64,000 nt of DNA, taken from assembly GCF_014200595.1 (NCBI RefSeq), contig NZ_JACHCG010000001.1, forward strand, positions 2,232,001 through 2,296,000. The letters are read 5' to 3'. Every line of letters starts with the position of its first letter. Position 1 is the stretch's first letter. The translations under genes and the position numbers were made by a program. This stretch comes from Pedobacter cryoconitis (GTDB lineage Bacteria; Bacteroidota; Bacteroidia; Sphingobacteriales; Sphingobacteriaceae). This document shows positions 23,691-32,863 of this stretch, piece by piece. The notes under the pieces were generated by a model. It saw only the letters and a list, made by a program, of their open reading frames with translations. It searched no databases and was not told the origin of the DNA.

Positions 23691-25973
23691 CTATTTTGCC
23701 GGTTTACTGCTCATATAAAATGTCAGTTTTCCACCCGCAGTGATATCACCATGCTTAATCGTGTGTGTAGTGATTGCCTTTCCATTCAGTAAAACCTTTT
23801 GTACATATACATTTTTATCACTCTGATTAATTGCATCCACAGTAAACGTTTTTCCATTCTCCAATTTCAATACCGCAGACTTCACAGCTGGGCTACCTAA
23901 AGAATATTCATCCGAACCAGGTGCTACAGGATAGAAACCCAGTGAAGAGAAGATATACCACGCACTCATCTGTCCGCAATCATCATTTCCACCTAAACCA
24001 TCAGGCGCATTTTTATATTGCATTTTCAAGATCATTCTGATCCTGGATTGAGTTTTCCAGGGCTGATCTGTCCAGTTATATAAATAAGCGACGTGATGTG
24101 CCGGCTCATTACCGTGTACATAACCACCAACAATTCCTTCTCTGGTAATATCTTCTGTATCGGCAAAAAACTCATCAGGCAAATGCATCGTAAACAACGT
24201 ATCCAATCTGTTTGCAAACTTCTGCTTCCCTCCCATACGTTCAATCAGCAATTTCGGATTCTGCGGAACAAAGAAACTATAGTTCCATGAATTACCTTCA
24301 ATAAAACCCTGACCATGCGTACTCATCACATCAAATTTTTTCTGGAAAGTACCATCAGCCATTTTAGCGCGCATAAATCCGGTTGAAGAATCAAAATTAT
24401 TCTCCCAGTTTCCAGAACGTTTCATGTATTCCTGGTAAATATCCTGCTTATTCAATTTTTTGGCCAATTGGGCAATACACCAATCATCATAAGCATATTC
24501 CAATGTATTTGAAATGGAAACCCCACTCTTCTCAGCCGGAATGTATCCTTTATCAATATAATCCCCTATCCCTTCATAATCCCTGTGGTTAGAAGTTACG
24601 ATACAAGCCGCAAGAGCCGCTTCAGGATCACCATTATAAACCCCCTTAATAATCGCGTCCGTAACTACTGAAACACTGTGATAACCACTCATACACCAGT
24701 TATCATTTGCATAATGCGACCAGATAGGCAACATCTTCAATGAATTCTGATCATAATGCGCCATCATAGACTTCACCATATCATTGTTACGTGATGGCTG
24801 AATCAGGTTGAAAAACGGATGTAAAGCTCTATAGGTATCCCATAATGAGAAAGTTGTGTAATTCGTAAAACCTTTCGCTTCATGAACCCCCTGATCCAGT
24901 CCTTTATACTGACCATTTACATCTGTATAAACTGTTGGATTGATAAAAGCATGATACATCGCAGTATAAAAGTTCACCTTATCATCTTCTGATGTATTGA
25001 CAGTAATCTTATTCAATTCTTTATTCCACTCTTCTTTTGCCTGTTTTTTAACCTGCTCAAAATCCCATCCTGGTATTTCAGCACGCATATTTTCCAAAGC
25101 ATTTTCCTGGCTTACCGGAGATAATGCGAACTTGATCTTCACTTTTTCCTGATCCTCAGTTTTAAAGTCAAAATACATTCTTATCTGTTTACCAGCAATT
25201 TCAGGGAAGTTTTTTGTCTGATCAAACTTGCCCCAGAATCCCTTGTATGCCTGTTTACGGTCATAGTTTTTCTGACCATATTTAACAAATGGTTTAGAGA
25301 ATGACATCGCAAAATAAACTGTTCTTGTTCTTGCCCATCCATTAGTCTGACGATAACCAGTTACCAAAGAATCATTGACTACGCGTACATAAGTCCATAC
25401 ATTCTTATCTTCATAGTTATAAATACCAGCTATCAGATCCAGGATAATATGTGACTGATCAGATTTTGGGAAAGTATACTGATGCATGCCCACTCTTTTC
25501 GTAGCCGTCAGTTCTGCAAGAATATTATCATCGTCTAATTTAACTTTGTAATACCCCGCTTCCGCAACTTCATTCTGATGCGAAAAGGCAGAACGGAATC
25601 CACCTTTAGGATCAGAAGCTACACCTGGATTTAACTGCAATTTGCCCTGCGTAGGCATAATCAGGAAATCTCCAAGATCTGAGTGACCAGAACCGCTGAA
25701 ATGCGTATGACTAAATCCAACTATTGTTTTATCCTCATAACGGTAACCTGCACAATATTTATACACATCACCATTATATTTCCCGTTCAGTTCATACGAT
25801 AACGTATCCGTTTCCGGACTTAGCTGAACAGCACCGAAAGGGACTACTGCTCCCGGATAAGTATGCCCCATTTTCTGCGTTCCTATAATTGGCTTCACAT
25901 ATTTAGCCAGGTCTTGTTGCGCGTTACCGATAAAGGGAATAAATAAAATACTGTAAAATAGAAATTTCTTCAT
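23691..25973 (-). CDS. GH92 family alpha-mannosidase
   Basis: A secreted calcium-dependent exo-alpha-mannosidase of glycoside hydrolase family 92, about 760 residues. After a signal peptide (KKFLFYSILFIPFIGNAQ) the N-terminal beta-sandwich contains YVKPIIGTQKMGHTYPGAVV and GFSHTHFSGSGHSDLGD. The (alpha/alpha)6 barrel contains FSLWDTYRALHPFFNL, SGYHSVSVVTDAIIKG and GGNDDCGQMSAWYIFSSLGF, all family hallmarks. It releases mannose from glycans. It stands alone, without a susC/susD locus, so it is not part of an obvious polysaccharide utilisation locus here. ATG 25973 is preferred over TTG 25976. Confidence 0.94.
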   Translation of the reverse strand: MKKFLFYSILFIPFIGNAQQDLAKYVKPIIGTQKMGHTYPGAVVPFGAVQLSPETDTLSYELNGKYNGDVYKYCAGYRYEDKTIVGFSHTHFSGSGHSDLGDFLIMPTQGKLQLNPGVASDPKGGFRSAFSHQNEVAEAGYYKVKLDDDNILAELTATKRVGMHQYTFPKSDQSHIILDLIAGIYNYEDKNVWTYVRVVNDSLVTGYRQTNGWARTRTVYFAMSFSKPFVKYGQKNYDRKQAYKGFWGKFDQTKNFPEIAGKQIRMYFDFKTEDQEKVKIKFALSPVSQENALENMRAEIPGWDFEQVKKQAKEEWNKELNKITVNTSEDDKVNFYTAMYHAFINPTVYTDVNGQYKGLDQGVHEAKGFTNYTTFSLWDTYRALHPFFNLIQPSRNNDMVKSMMAHYDQNSLKMLPIWSHYANDNWCMSGYHSVSVVTDAIIKGVYNGDPEAALAACIVTSNHRDYEGIGDYIDKGYIPAEKSGVSISNTLEYAYDDWCIAQLAKKLNKQDIYQEYMKRSGNWENNFDSSTGFMRAKMADGTFQKKFDVMSTHGQGFIEGNSWNYSFFVPQNPKLLIERMGGKQKFANRLDTLFTMHLPDEFFADTEDITREGIVGGYVHGNEPAHHVAYLYNWTDQPWKTQSRIRMILKMQYKNAPDGLGGNDDCGQMSAWYIFSSLGFYPVAPGSDEYSLGSPAVKSAVLKLENGKTFTVDAINQSDKNVYVQKVLLNGKAITTHTIKHGDITAGGKLTFYMSSKPAK

Positions 25974-26133
25974 CAATTAGTCTGTTTTGGTTTGTTTTTT
26001 ATCAAAGCACTAATATATCACATAAGATTGTAAAACGCTGTATCATATGTGCTATATCGTTTAATCATAGTTTTCATTTACCTTTTTACAAGGATCTGAC
26101 TCCTTAAAAAATGAATCTTTAACTAAAATCAGT

Positions 26134-26141
26134 TATTTTTG
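26134..26141 (+). promoter_or_regulatory. -7 box upstream of mnmA
   Basis: TATTTTTG fits TAnnTTTG and lies 18 bp before the mnmA ATG at 26160. No good TTG is seen at the expected upstream distance. Confidence 0.4.
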
Positions 26142-26159
26142 TCTCATATTAAAATACTA

Positions 26160-27251
26160 ATGAGTAAAAGGGGTAGAATTCTGGTAGCCATGAGTGGCGG
26201 TGTAGATAGTTCAGTAGCAGCAGTAATGTTACACGAACAAGGGTATGAAGTTATTGGTTTAACGATGAAGACCTGGGACTATGCAACATCCGGAAGCAGT
26301 AGTAAAGAAACCGGTTGCTGTAGTCTGGACAGTATCAATGATGCCCGTACCTTAGCAGTAAATTATGGCTTTCCACATTATATATTAGACATCAGAGAAG
26401 AATTTGGTGATTATGTAATTGATAATTTTGTTGACGAATATCTTGCAGGCCGCACACCAAATCCATGTGTGTTATGTAATACCCATATCAAATGGGAAGC
26501 ATTGCTGAAACGTGCAAACAAACTGGATTGTGAATTTATAGCAACTGGTCACTATGCAAATGTCAGACAACATGAAAACGGCAGACATGTAATTTCTAAG
26601 GGACTGGATGAAAATAAAGATCAGTCTTATGTTTTATGGGGCGTTTCTCAGGAAAACCTTGCACGTACACAATTTCCGTTAGGATCTTTTGCTAAAGCTG
26701 ATATCAGACAAATGGCACTGGATATGGGACAGGAAGAGCTGGCGAAAAAAAGCGAGAGTTATGAAATCTGTTTCGTACCTGAAAATGATTACCGTTCGTT
26801 CTTAAAACATAAAGTAGAAGATCTGGAAGACCGTGTTGCAGGTGGAAATTTCATCACCAGCGATGGAATGATCGTTGGACAGCATAAAGGATATCCTTTT
26901 TATACTATCGGACAGCGTAAAGGACTGGGCATCGCTTTTGGTGAGCCTATGTTTGTAACGCAAATCCTTCCGGAAAGTAATACAGTTATGCTGGGCAGAG
27001 CCGAAGAACTGGAAAGAAGTGAAGCAATGGTACGTAACATTAACCTGATTAAATATGACAATATTTTTGAACCAATGGATAATGTGATTACCAAAATACG
27101 TTATAAAGATGCAGGTATGTTAAGTACCATCGTTCAGGAAAAAGATAGAATGCGTGTCGTATTTGACCACAATGTATCTGCGATTGCACCTGGACAATCA
27201 GCTGTGTTCTACGAAGGAAACGACCTTTTAGGAGGCGGTTTCCTTGTCTAA
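26160..27251 (+). CDS. mnmA: tRNA-specific 2-thiouridylase
   Basis: A cytosolic enzyme that thiolates U34 of Lys, Glu and Gln tRNAs using ATP and a persulfide. In 363 residues the PP-loop ATP site SGGVDSS is near the start. The catalytic cysteines are in TPNPCVLCNTHIKW and in SYEICFVPEND, and the GQRKGLGIAFG and QSAVFYEG blocks are typical of the tRNA-binding and C-terminal barrel domains. The ATG at 26160 places MSKRGRILVAMSGG at the start as in relatives; an upstream TTG at 26139 would add seven residues. It ends 4 bp from the convergent 5'-nucleotidase half. Confidence 0.96.
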   Translation: MSKRGRILVAMSGGVDSSVAAVMLHEQGYEVIGLTMKTWDYATSGSSSKETGCCSLDSINDARTLAVNYGFPHYILDIREEFGDYVIDNFVDEYLAGRTPNPCVLCNTHIKWEALLKRANKLDCEFIATGHYANVRQHENGRHVISKGLDENKDQSYVLWGVSQENLARTQFPLGSFAKADIRQMALDMGQEELAKKSESYEICFVPENDYRSFLKHKVEDLEDRVAGGNFITSDGMIVGQHKGYPFYTIGQRKGLGIAFGEPMFVTQILPESNTVMLGRAEELERSEAMVRNINLIKYDNIFEPMDNVITKIRYKDAGMLSTIVQEKDRMRVVFDHNVSAIAPGQSAVFYEGNDLLGGGFLV

Positions 27252-27255
27252 ATAA

Positions 27256-28188
27256 TTAGCTATCCAGCTGATCTGAAATCATATAGGGAGAAGAAGTTAA
27301 TAATTTCTTCCCTCTGTATGCTTCAAAATAATAATCAATACGTCCTAAGTTTATTCCTGCAAAACCAACCTGATTGATCGTTGTGATCTTTCCGGCCCTG
27401 TTTTTAACATCCTGAGGTTTAGCCATAAAAGTATGTGTATGTCCTCCAATGATTAAATCAATATGATCATTATTCTCGGCCAAAGTCTGATCTGATACTT
27501 TCTTCTCTGAATATTTATACCCCAGATGAGACAGACATATAATTAAATCACATTTATGGTCGTTTTTAAGCAATGAAGCAGTTTCGTTAGCTTTTGAAAC
27601 GGGATCCTGATAAATTGTGTTCCCATAGTTCTTCTCTCCTACGAGCCCTTTCAACTCAATACCAATTCCAAAAACACCAATCTTCAAACCGCCTTTATTA
27701 AAAATCTTAAAAGGCTGGGTAGATTTGTGCATAATCGTATCAGAAAAATCGTAGTTACTCACCAGGATCGGGAAATTAGCATGTGGCAGCTGCTTATAGA
27801 AGCCTTCCACCCCATTGTCAAAATCATGATTCCCCATTGTTGCGGCATCATATCCCATCTCGCTCATGAGCTTAATTTCAAGCTCTCCACCATATAAATT
27901 AAAATAAGGAGTACCCTGGAAAATATCACCGGCATCCAATAAAAGTACATGCTGCTGTTCTGCTCTTATCTTTTTAATCAAAGCCGATCTTCGCGCTACA
28001 CCACCCAATCCCTGGTTCCTGCCACCATCCATAGCAAAAGGCTCGATCTGGCTATGTACATCATTCGTGTGTAAAATAGTCAGGTGCTTTAGTTCTCCAT
28101 TTGCCAGCGCATCTAAAGAATGTATACTCAGAGCGGTCGCAGCTGCCGCAATACCACCGGTTTTTATAAATTTTCTACGATTAATCAT
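27256..28188 (-). CDS. 5'-nucleotidase, metallophosphatase half, Tat-exported
   Basis: 310 residues corresponding to the N-terminal catalytic domain of UshA-type 5'-nucleotidases. It begins with a twin-arginine signal (INRRKFIKTGGIAAAATALS). Dimetal-site motifs follow: HTNDVHSQ, DAGDIFQG, GNHDFDNG and GGHTHTF. The C-terminal substrate-binding domain of UshA is absent; it is encoded by the gene just upstream, whose 3' end overlaps this start by 8 bp. It should hydrolyse nucleotides or other phosphate esters in the periplasm. The two halves are transcribed in the order C-domain, then catalytic domain. Confidence 0.92.
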   Translation of the reverse strand: MINRRKFIKTGGIAAAATALSIHSLDALANGELKHLTILHTNDVHSQIEPFAMDGGRNQGLGGVARRSALIKKIRAEQQHVLLLDAGDIFQGTPYFNLYGGELEIKLMSEMGYDAATMGNHDFDNGVEGFYKQLPHANFPILVSNYDFSDTIMHKSTQPFKIFNKGGLKIGVFGIGIELKGLVGEKNYGNTIYQDPVSKANETASLLKNDHKCDLIICLSHLGYKYSEKKVSDQTLAENNDHIDLIIGGHTHTFMAKPQDVKNRAGKITTINQVGFAGINLGRIDYYFEAYRGKKLLTSSPYMISDQLDS

Positions 28189-28939
28189 TGGTTATCCTCC
28201 CGTCTAATTTTGAACTGATCTTTACCCCTTTATCCTTGCTTTCTTTAATATACTGAATTAACGCATCGCGGATTTTAAGTCCCAGTACTTTGCTGGAAAC
28301 AGGTTTTTTAAAACTGCTGATACCATCAGCACCACCTGCGATATAATCAGAAGTCAATACGCTGTAACTTTTTGAAGGATCAAAAGGTTTACCGCCAATT
28401 AACACGTCTGCCGGTTTCTTTGCTTTGATTTTCATCGTTAAGCCACCTACGGGTTGTCCGCCGCTCACTGCAATATAATCCAGTAAAGTCTGAACGTCTG
28501 AGCCTTTCAATTCAAAAACAATCAGTTCATTTTCAAATGGCATCAGTTGAAAGACATTAGACAACGTGATCGCCCCCGAAGGTAAATCGTTACGCAAGCC
28601 TCCATTTCCGCTAGGCATGGTGAAATCTATTTGCGGAACGATTTTGCGCGCTTCAACTAAAGAGGCATCGGCAAGAAAATTCCCTAAAGAAGACTCTCCG
28701 TTCACCAGTTTTTTAGTAAGCTCATTCTCCGAATACCCTAAAACCTCATTCATTTGTGAATCCAGCTTCAGTTTATAGGGCTGATAAGTACGGATAACCG
28801 AGCTATCGGCTGTTACATCCTGTGTTACTTTATATTCTCCCCGATTTGATTTGACAACCTGATAAGTGCTGCTGCAAGCACATAAAAAGAAAGAGCCCAG
28901 AAGAAAACTGAGTGTACTGAGCTTTGTTGAATTTTGCAT
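28181..28939 (-). CDS. 5'-nucleotidase, C-terminal-domain lipoprotein
   Basis: 252 residues from the ATG at 28939. A lipoprotein signal (STLSFLLGSFFLCAC, lipidated Cys at about residue 22) is followed by a stand-alone UshA-type C-terminal domain: NGGLRNDLPSGAITLSNVFQ, LMPFENELIVFELKG and YSVLTSDYIAGGADG. In UshA this domain binds the nucleotide base and moves over the catalytic domain. Here it is a separate membrane-anchored protein, translationally coupled to the Tat-exported catalytic half (8-bp overlap). An upstream start at 29029 would lie across the gpx terminator, so 28939 is chosen. Confidence 0.9.
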   Translation of the reverse strand: MQNSTKLSTLSFLLGSFFLCACSSTYQVVKSNRGEYKVTQDVTADSSVIRTYQPYKLKLDSQMNEVLGYSENELTKKLVNGESSLGNFLADASLVEARKIVPQIDFTMPSGNGGLRNDLPSGAITLSNVFQLMPFENELIVFELKGSDVQTLLDYIAVSGGQPVGGLTMKIKAKKPADVLIGGKPFDPSKSYSVLTSDYIAGGADGISSFKKPVSSKVLGLKIRDALIQYIKESKDKGVKISSKLDGRITND

Positions 28940-28990
28940 AGTTGAAATTAAGTTGCAAATGTAAATCAATCCCCCAATTTCCAGGTTAAA

Positions 28991-29026
28991 AAAAAGAGAA
29001 ATCCTTGTTAAGGGATTTCTCTTTTT
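28991..29026 (-). terminator. Terminator after the glutathione peroxidase gene
   Basis: AAAAAGAGAAATCC (28991-29004) and its exact complement (29013-29026) form a 14-bp stem with an 8-nt loop. Read on the minus strand it is followed by a T-run. It sits 39 bp after the peroxidase stop and separates that gene from the nucleotidase pair. Confidence 0.85.
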
Positions 29027-29065
29027 CATGCTTTAATACCTCTGAAAGGCTTTGTATAGCAATTG

Positions 29066-29575
29066 TTACAAGTTCTTGGTCAGTTCAGGGCTCATTGGTG
29101 TAACCTTAGAACGGAAACGGTGAACCAGCTCTCCTTTTTCATTAATCAGGAATTTTTCGAAATTCCATTTGATATCTCCGGTAAAATCAGAATTACTGGC
29201 AGAAGTCAGATATTTGAAAATCGGATTAATGTCATTTCCCTTTACGCTCACTTTTTCACTTAATAAAAAAGTAACGCCAAAATTCTTTTTACAGAAATCT
29301 TGTATCTCTGAATTAGTAGCCAGTTCCTGTCCACCAAAATTACCCGCCGGAAAACCAATCAGCACTACATCTTTACCATACTTCTGATGTAATTTCTCCA
29401 GGTCTTCATACTGTGGCGTATAGCCGCATTTTGAAGCTGTATTTACAATAAGAATTTTCTTACCCTTAAATTTCGAAAGCTTAATCTCTTTACCATCAAT
29501 TGTTTTCATGGTAAAATCGTAAATGCTTTGCGGCGGGGTAAATAACAAACTGAATAAAATAAGTAGGGTGTTCAT
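29066..29575 (-). CDS. Glutathione peroxidase family thiol peroxidase
   Basis: 169 residues with a signal-like hydrophobic start (NTLLILFSLLFTPPQS), so it is probably periplasmic. The catalytic Cys is in NTASKCGYTPQY, the Gln region is GFPAGNFGGQE and the Trp-Asn is in IKWNFEKFL. A Cys replaces selenocysteine, as usual in bacteria, and such enzymes mostly use thioredoxin to reduce peroxides. The gene is monocistronic, with a strong terminator behind it. Confidence 0.92.
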   Translation of the reverse strand: MNTLLILFSLLFTPPQSIYDFTMKTIDGKEIKLSKFKGKKILIVNTASKCGYTPQYEDLEKLHQKYGKDVVLIGFPAGNFGGQELATNSEIQDFCKKNFGVTFLLSEKVSVKGNDINPIFKYLTSASNSDFTGDIKWNFEKFLINEKGELVHRFRSKVTPMSPELTKNL

Positions 29576-29801
29576 AGTTTTAAATTTTATGTTAGAACGA
29601 ATATATGGACAAATTATTTACACGTATATAATAGGAAGGTAAACTTAATCGATTCCTATTCATTATACGTACAAATTCAGGCCTCAGATTTAAGAAATGA
29701 GCAATAATTTCAACGTCTAAATCATACTTTTTGAGATTTATTCTTAGTAGAATTTTGATTTTAGGCTTATTTATAGTTTTATTTGCAGAAAAACCTTCTA
29801 G

Positions 29802-32399
29802 ATGGCCAAAAATTTATTAATAGTTGAATCACCTGCAAAAGCGAAAACAATAGAAGGGTATTTGGGTAAAGATTTCATTGTTAAATCGAGCTACGGACAC
29901 ATCCGCGATTTAATTAAAGGAGATATGGGAATAGATACGAACAATGACTTCGCCCAAACCTATGAAGTACCCGCCGATAAAAAGCAAGTGGTAGCTGAAC
30001 TTAAGAAATTAGCAAAGGAAGCCGAGATGGTATGGCTCGCATCCGATGAGGACCGCGAAGGGGAAGCAATTTCCTGGCACCTGTTTGAGACGCTGGGATT
30101 GAAAGAAAACAAGACTAAACGTATTGTTTTCCACGAAATCACCAAGCCTGCAATTTTAAAAGCGATTGAATCTCCAAGAACAATTGATTATAACCTGGTT
30201 AATGCACAACAAGCAAGACGCGTGTTAGACCGCCTGGTAGGTTTTGAACTTTCTCCGGTATTATGGAAAAAAGTGAAACCTTCTTTATCGGCTGGTCGTG
30301 TACAATCGGTAGCGGTACGTCTTATTGTAGATAGAGAACGTGAAGTAAATAAGTTTAATGCGGCCGCTGCCTATAAAATTACAGCGCGGTTCAGCACAGG
30401 AAAAGCAAGGGAATTTGTGAAAGCAGAATTACCTCAGCGATTTGAACAGGAAGCAGAAGCAGAGAAATTTGTGCGCGACTGTGTCAATGCCGGTTTTAAA
30501 ATCAGCAGCCTGGAAACTAAACCAGCTAAACGTAATCCTGCGGCACCTTTTACTACTTCGACCCTGCAACAGGAAGCATCCCGGAAACTGGGCTTCCCGG
30601 TATCACGTACCATGCAGGTTGCACAACGTTTATATGAAAGTGGAAAGATCACTTACATGAGAACGGATTCGGTAAATTTATCTGAAACGGCTTTAACAGC
30701 TGCGGCTAATGAGATCAATTCCGCTTACGGACAGAAATATCATCAGCTGAGAACTTATAAAACTAAATCCGCGGGGGCTCAGGAAGCGCATGAGGCCATC
30801 CGCCCTACTTACTTTGATCAGCATACCGTAACAGGTGATAGTTCTGAGCAAAGGCTGTATGAGCTGATCTGGAAACGCGCAATCGCTTCTCAAATGAGCG
30901 AAGCACTGTTTGAAAAGACGACTGCACAAATTGCAGTGAGCACACGCAGTGAAAGCCTGGTCGCAGAAGGTGAAGTCATGAAATTTGATGGTTTCCTGAA
31001 AGTTTACCTGGAATCAAGTGATGATGAAGATACTGAAGACAAAGACAATGAGAATATCCTTCCTCCTTTAGCTAAAGGTCAGGACCTTTTGCTGAATGTG
31101 ATGAATGCAACAGAACGTTTCTCCCGTCCGCCTGCAAGATATACAGAGGCGAGCCTGGTTAAAAAACTGGAAGAGCTTGGTATTGGCCGCCCGTCAACTT
31201 ATGCGCCTACCATTTCTACGATTCAAAACCGTGGTTATGTAGTCAAAGAAGATCGTGATGGTCGCAGCCGTTCATTTGGTTCGATTATCCTTGAAAATGG
31301 TGAAGTTACTAAAGCCATTAAAACTGAAATTACCGGTGCGGAAAAATCTAAATTATTCCCTACGGATATAGGCGAAGTTGTCAATGACTTCTTAGTAGAA
31401 CATTTTAAAGGTATTGTTGATTTTAACTTTACGGCTAAAGTAGAAAAGGAATTTGATGAGATTGCCCAGGGATTACAGAACTGGACAAAAATGCTTCATG
31501 CTTTTTATACCCCTTTCCATAAGGAAGTTGAAGTGACTACTGAAACTGCCGACAGAGCAAATGGGGAACGCTTATTAGGTGTTGACCCGATAAGTGGTAA
31601 AAATGTTTATGCTAAGGTTGGAAAATTTGGCCCTCTGGTACAAATCGGTCAGAATGACGACGAAGAGAAACCAAAATATGCAAGTCTGATGAAATCTCAG
31701 TCGGTAGGTACAGTAACTCTTGAAGATGCCTTAGAGCAGTTCAGGTTACCTTTCCAGCTGGAGAACTATAAAGATAAAGAAGTTGCTGTAGGTGTTGGAC
31801 GTTTCGGCCCTTACGTGAAATGGGGTGAAACTTATATTTCCATTCCTAAAAACGAAGATCCGTTAACAGTTGATCAGAGCCGTGCAATCGTCATTATTGA
31901 AGAAAAAATTACTGCTGATGCTCCTGTAGCGCATTACGAAGGATTACCGGTTACTAAAGGAACCGGACGTTTCGGACCATTTATCAAATGGAATGATTTG
32001 TTTATCAACGTACCTAAAGCTTATAACTTTGATGAATTATCTGATAATGATATCAAAGAACTGATTGGTAAAAAGGTAGAGAAAGAAGCGAACAGGTTTA
32101 TCCAGCAGTGGACTGCCGATAAAATTGCTATCGAAAACGGCAGATGGGGACCTTTCATCCGTTTTGGAAAAGATATGCTTAAACTGGGTAAGAACCCGGC
32201 CACTAATGATAAGTATACACCTGAAGAACTGGCTGTACTTTCGCTGGAAGAGGTTAAAAAGCTGATTGTTGAGCAAGTTCCGAATGCTTTTGAGCCAAAG
32301 GCGACAAAAAAGAAAGCAGCTGGTACTAAAGTTGCCGGTACAAAAAGTGCAGCGGTAAAAGCGCCTGCAAAGAAAAAAGCCCCAGTTAAAAAGAAATAA
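29802..32399 (+). CDS. topA: DNA topoisomerase I
   Basis: A type IA topoisomerase of 865 residues that relaxes negative supercoils. The TOPRIM domain is at the start (LLIVESPAKAKTIEGYLG; LASDEDREGEAISWH). Further markers are RVQSVAVRLIVDRERE, and the active-site Tyr is in ITYMRTDSVNLS. GIGRPSTYAPTISTIQNRGY marks the gate domain. The C-terminus has four repeated segments of the GRFGP-Y/F-V/I-K type in place of Cys4 zinc ribbons, and ends in a Lys/Ala-rich tail (KKKAAGTKVAGTKSAAVKAP...) likely to bind DNA non-specifically. A conserved small protein gene follows 3 bp later. Confidence 0.97.
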   Translation: MAKNLLIVESPAKAKTIEGYLGKDFIVKSSYGHIRDLIKGDMGIDTNNDFAQTYEVPADKKQVVAELKKLAKEAEMVWLASDEDREGEAISWHLFETLGLKENKTKRIVFHEITKPAILKAIESPRTIDYNLVNAQQARRVLDRLVGFELSPVLWKKVKPSLSAGRVQSVAVRLIVDREREVNKFNAAAAYKITARFSTGKAREFVKAELPQRFEQEAEAEKFVRDCVNAGFKISSLETKPAKRNPAAPFTTSTLQQEASRKLGFPVSRTMQVAQRLYESGKITYMRTDSVNLSETALTAAANEINSAYGQKYHQLRTYKTKSAGAQEAHEAIRPTYFDQHTVTGDSSEQRLYELIWKRAIASQMSEALFEKTTAQIAVSTRSESLVAEGEVMKFDGFLKVYLESSDDEDTEDKDNENILPPLAKGQDLLLNVMNATERFSRPPARYTEASLVKKLEELGIGRPSTYAPTISTIQNRGYVVKEDRDGRSRSFGSIILENGEVTKAIKTEITGAEKSKLFPTDIGEVVNDFLVEHFKGIVDFNFTAKVEKEFDEIAQGLQNWTKMLHAFYTPFHKEVEVTTETADRANGERLLGVDPISGKNVYAKVGKFGPLVQIGQNDDEEKPKYASLMKSQSVGTVTLEDALEQFRLPFQLENYKDKEVAVGVGRFGPYVKWGETYISIPKNEDPLTVDQSRAIVIIEEKITADAPVAHYEGLPVTKGTGRFGPFIKWNDLFINVPKAYNFDELSDNDIKELIGKKVEKEANRFIQQWTADKIAIENGRWGPFIRFGKDMLKLGKNPATNDKYTPEELAVLSLEEVKKLIVEQVPNAFEPKATKKKAAGTKVAGTKSAAVKAPAKKKAPVKKK

Positions 32400-32402
32400 A
32401 AT

Positions 32403-32807
32403 ATGAAGAAAGATCTGCCGGAAAATATTGTGGAAGACCTTGCCATGGCAGTCGTATTGATCAGTGAAACGCCGGAAGTTAAAAACTGGACTGTTTACCT
32501 GATCAATCTGAAAAATGTACAAATTGATAATGTACTGATCAGCTCCAAAGGATATGGCGAAAAGGATGGCAGACTCGTAAAGACTTCTGTATTGCGTCAC
32601 TTTTTAGGTGATGTACCAGCTAACTCCTTTAAAGGAGTGGAAGCGATAGATACAGAAGTTTTCGGACTGACAAATGAATATTGGCTGAGTTATTATATTG
32701 ACGGTACTATTTATGATAAGAAATTTATCTTTTTACCAGAAAGTATAGTGGATGATAATCTGATCAAAATACCCCTGATGAATAAACCGGGCGTGATGAT
32801 TAAATAA
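32403..32807 (+). CDS. Conserved hypothetical protein downstream of topA
   Basis: 134 residues, with no signal peptide or membrane segment, so cytosolic. It reads as a compact alpha/beta protein: VEDLAMAVVLISETPEVKNWTVYLINLK, then SSKGYGEKDGRLVKTSVLRHFLGDV and YIDGTIYDKKFIFLPESI. Similar proteins of unknown function are widespread in Bacteroidetes. No catalytic motif is visible. Its 3-bp spacing after topA suggests translation from the same mRNA. Confidence 0.8.
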   Translation: MKKDLPENIVEDLAMAVVLISETPEVKNWTVYLINLKNVQIDNVLISSKGYGEKDGRLVKTSVLRHFLGDVPANSFKGVEAIDTEVFGLTNEYWLSYYIDGTIYDKKFIFLPESIVDDNLIKIPLMNKPGVMIK

Positions 32808-32863
32808 ATTTCCAGTTCGATAATTTTTCGTATTTTCCCTGAGATATCTATTGCAAGGAAAAT

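Noticed and set aside
28940..29029. Earlier start of the nucleotidase lipoprotein
   Set aside because: It would run through the gpx terminator and put 30 residues before a good lipoprotein signal.
32021..32600. Long antisense frames over the 3' end of topA
   Set aside because: They arise from the Lys/Ala-rich topA tail read backwards, giving Phe-rich, low-complexity products.
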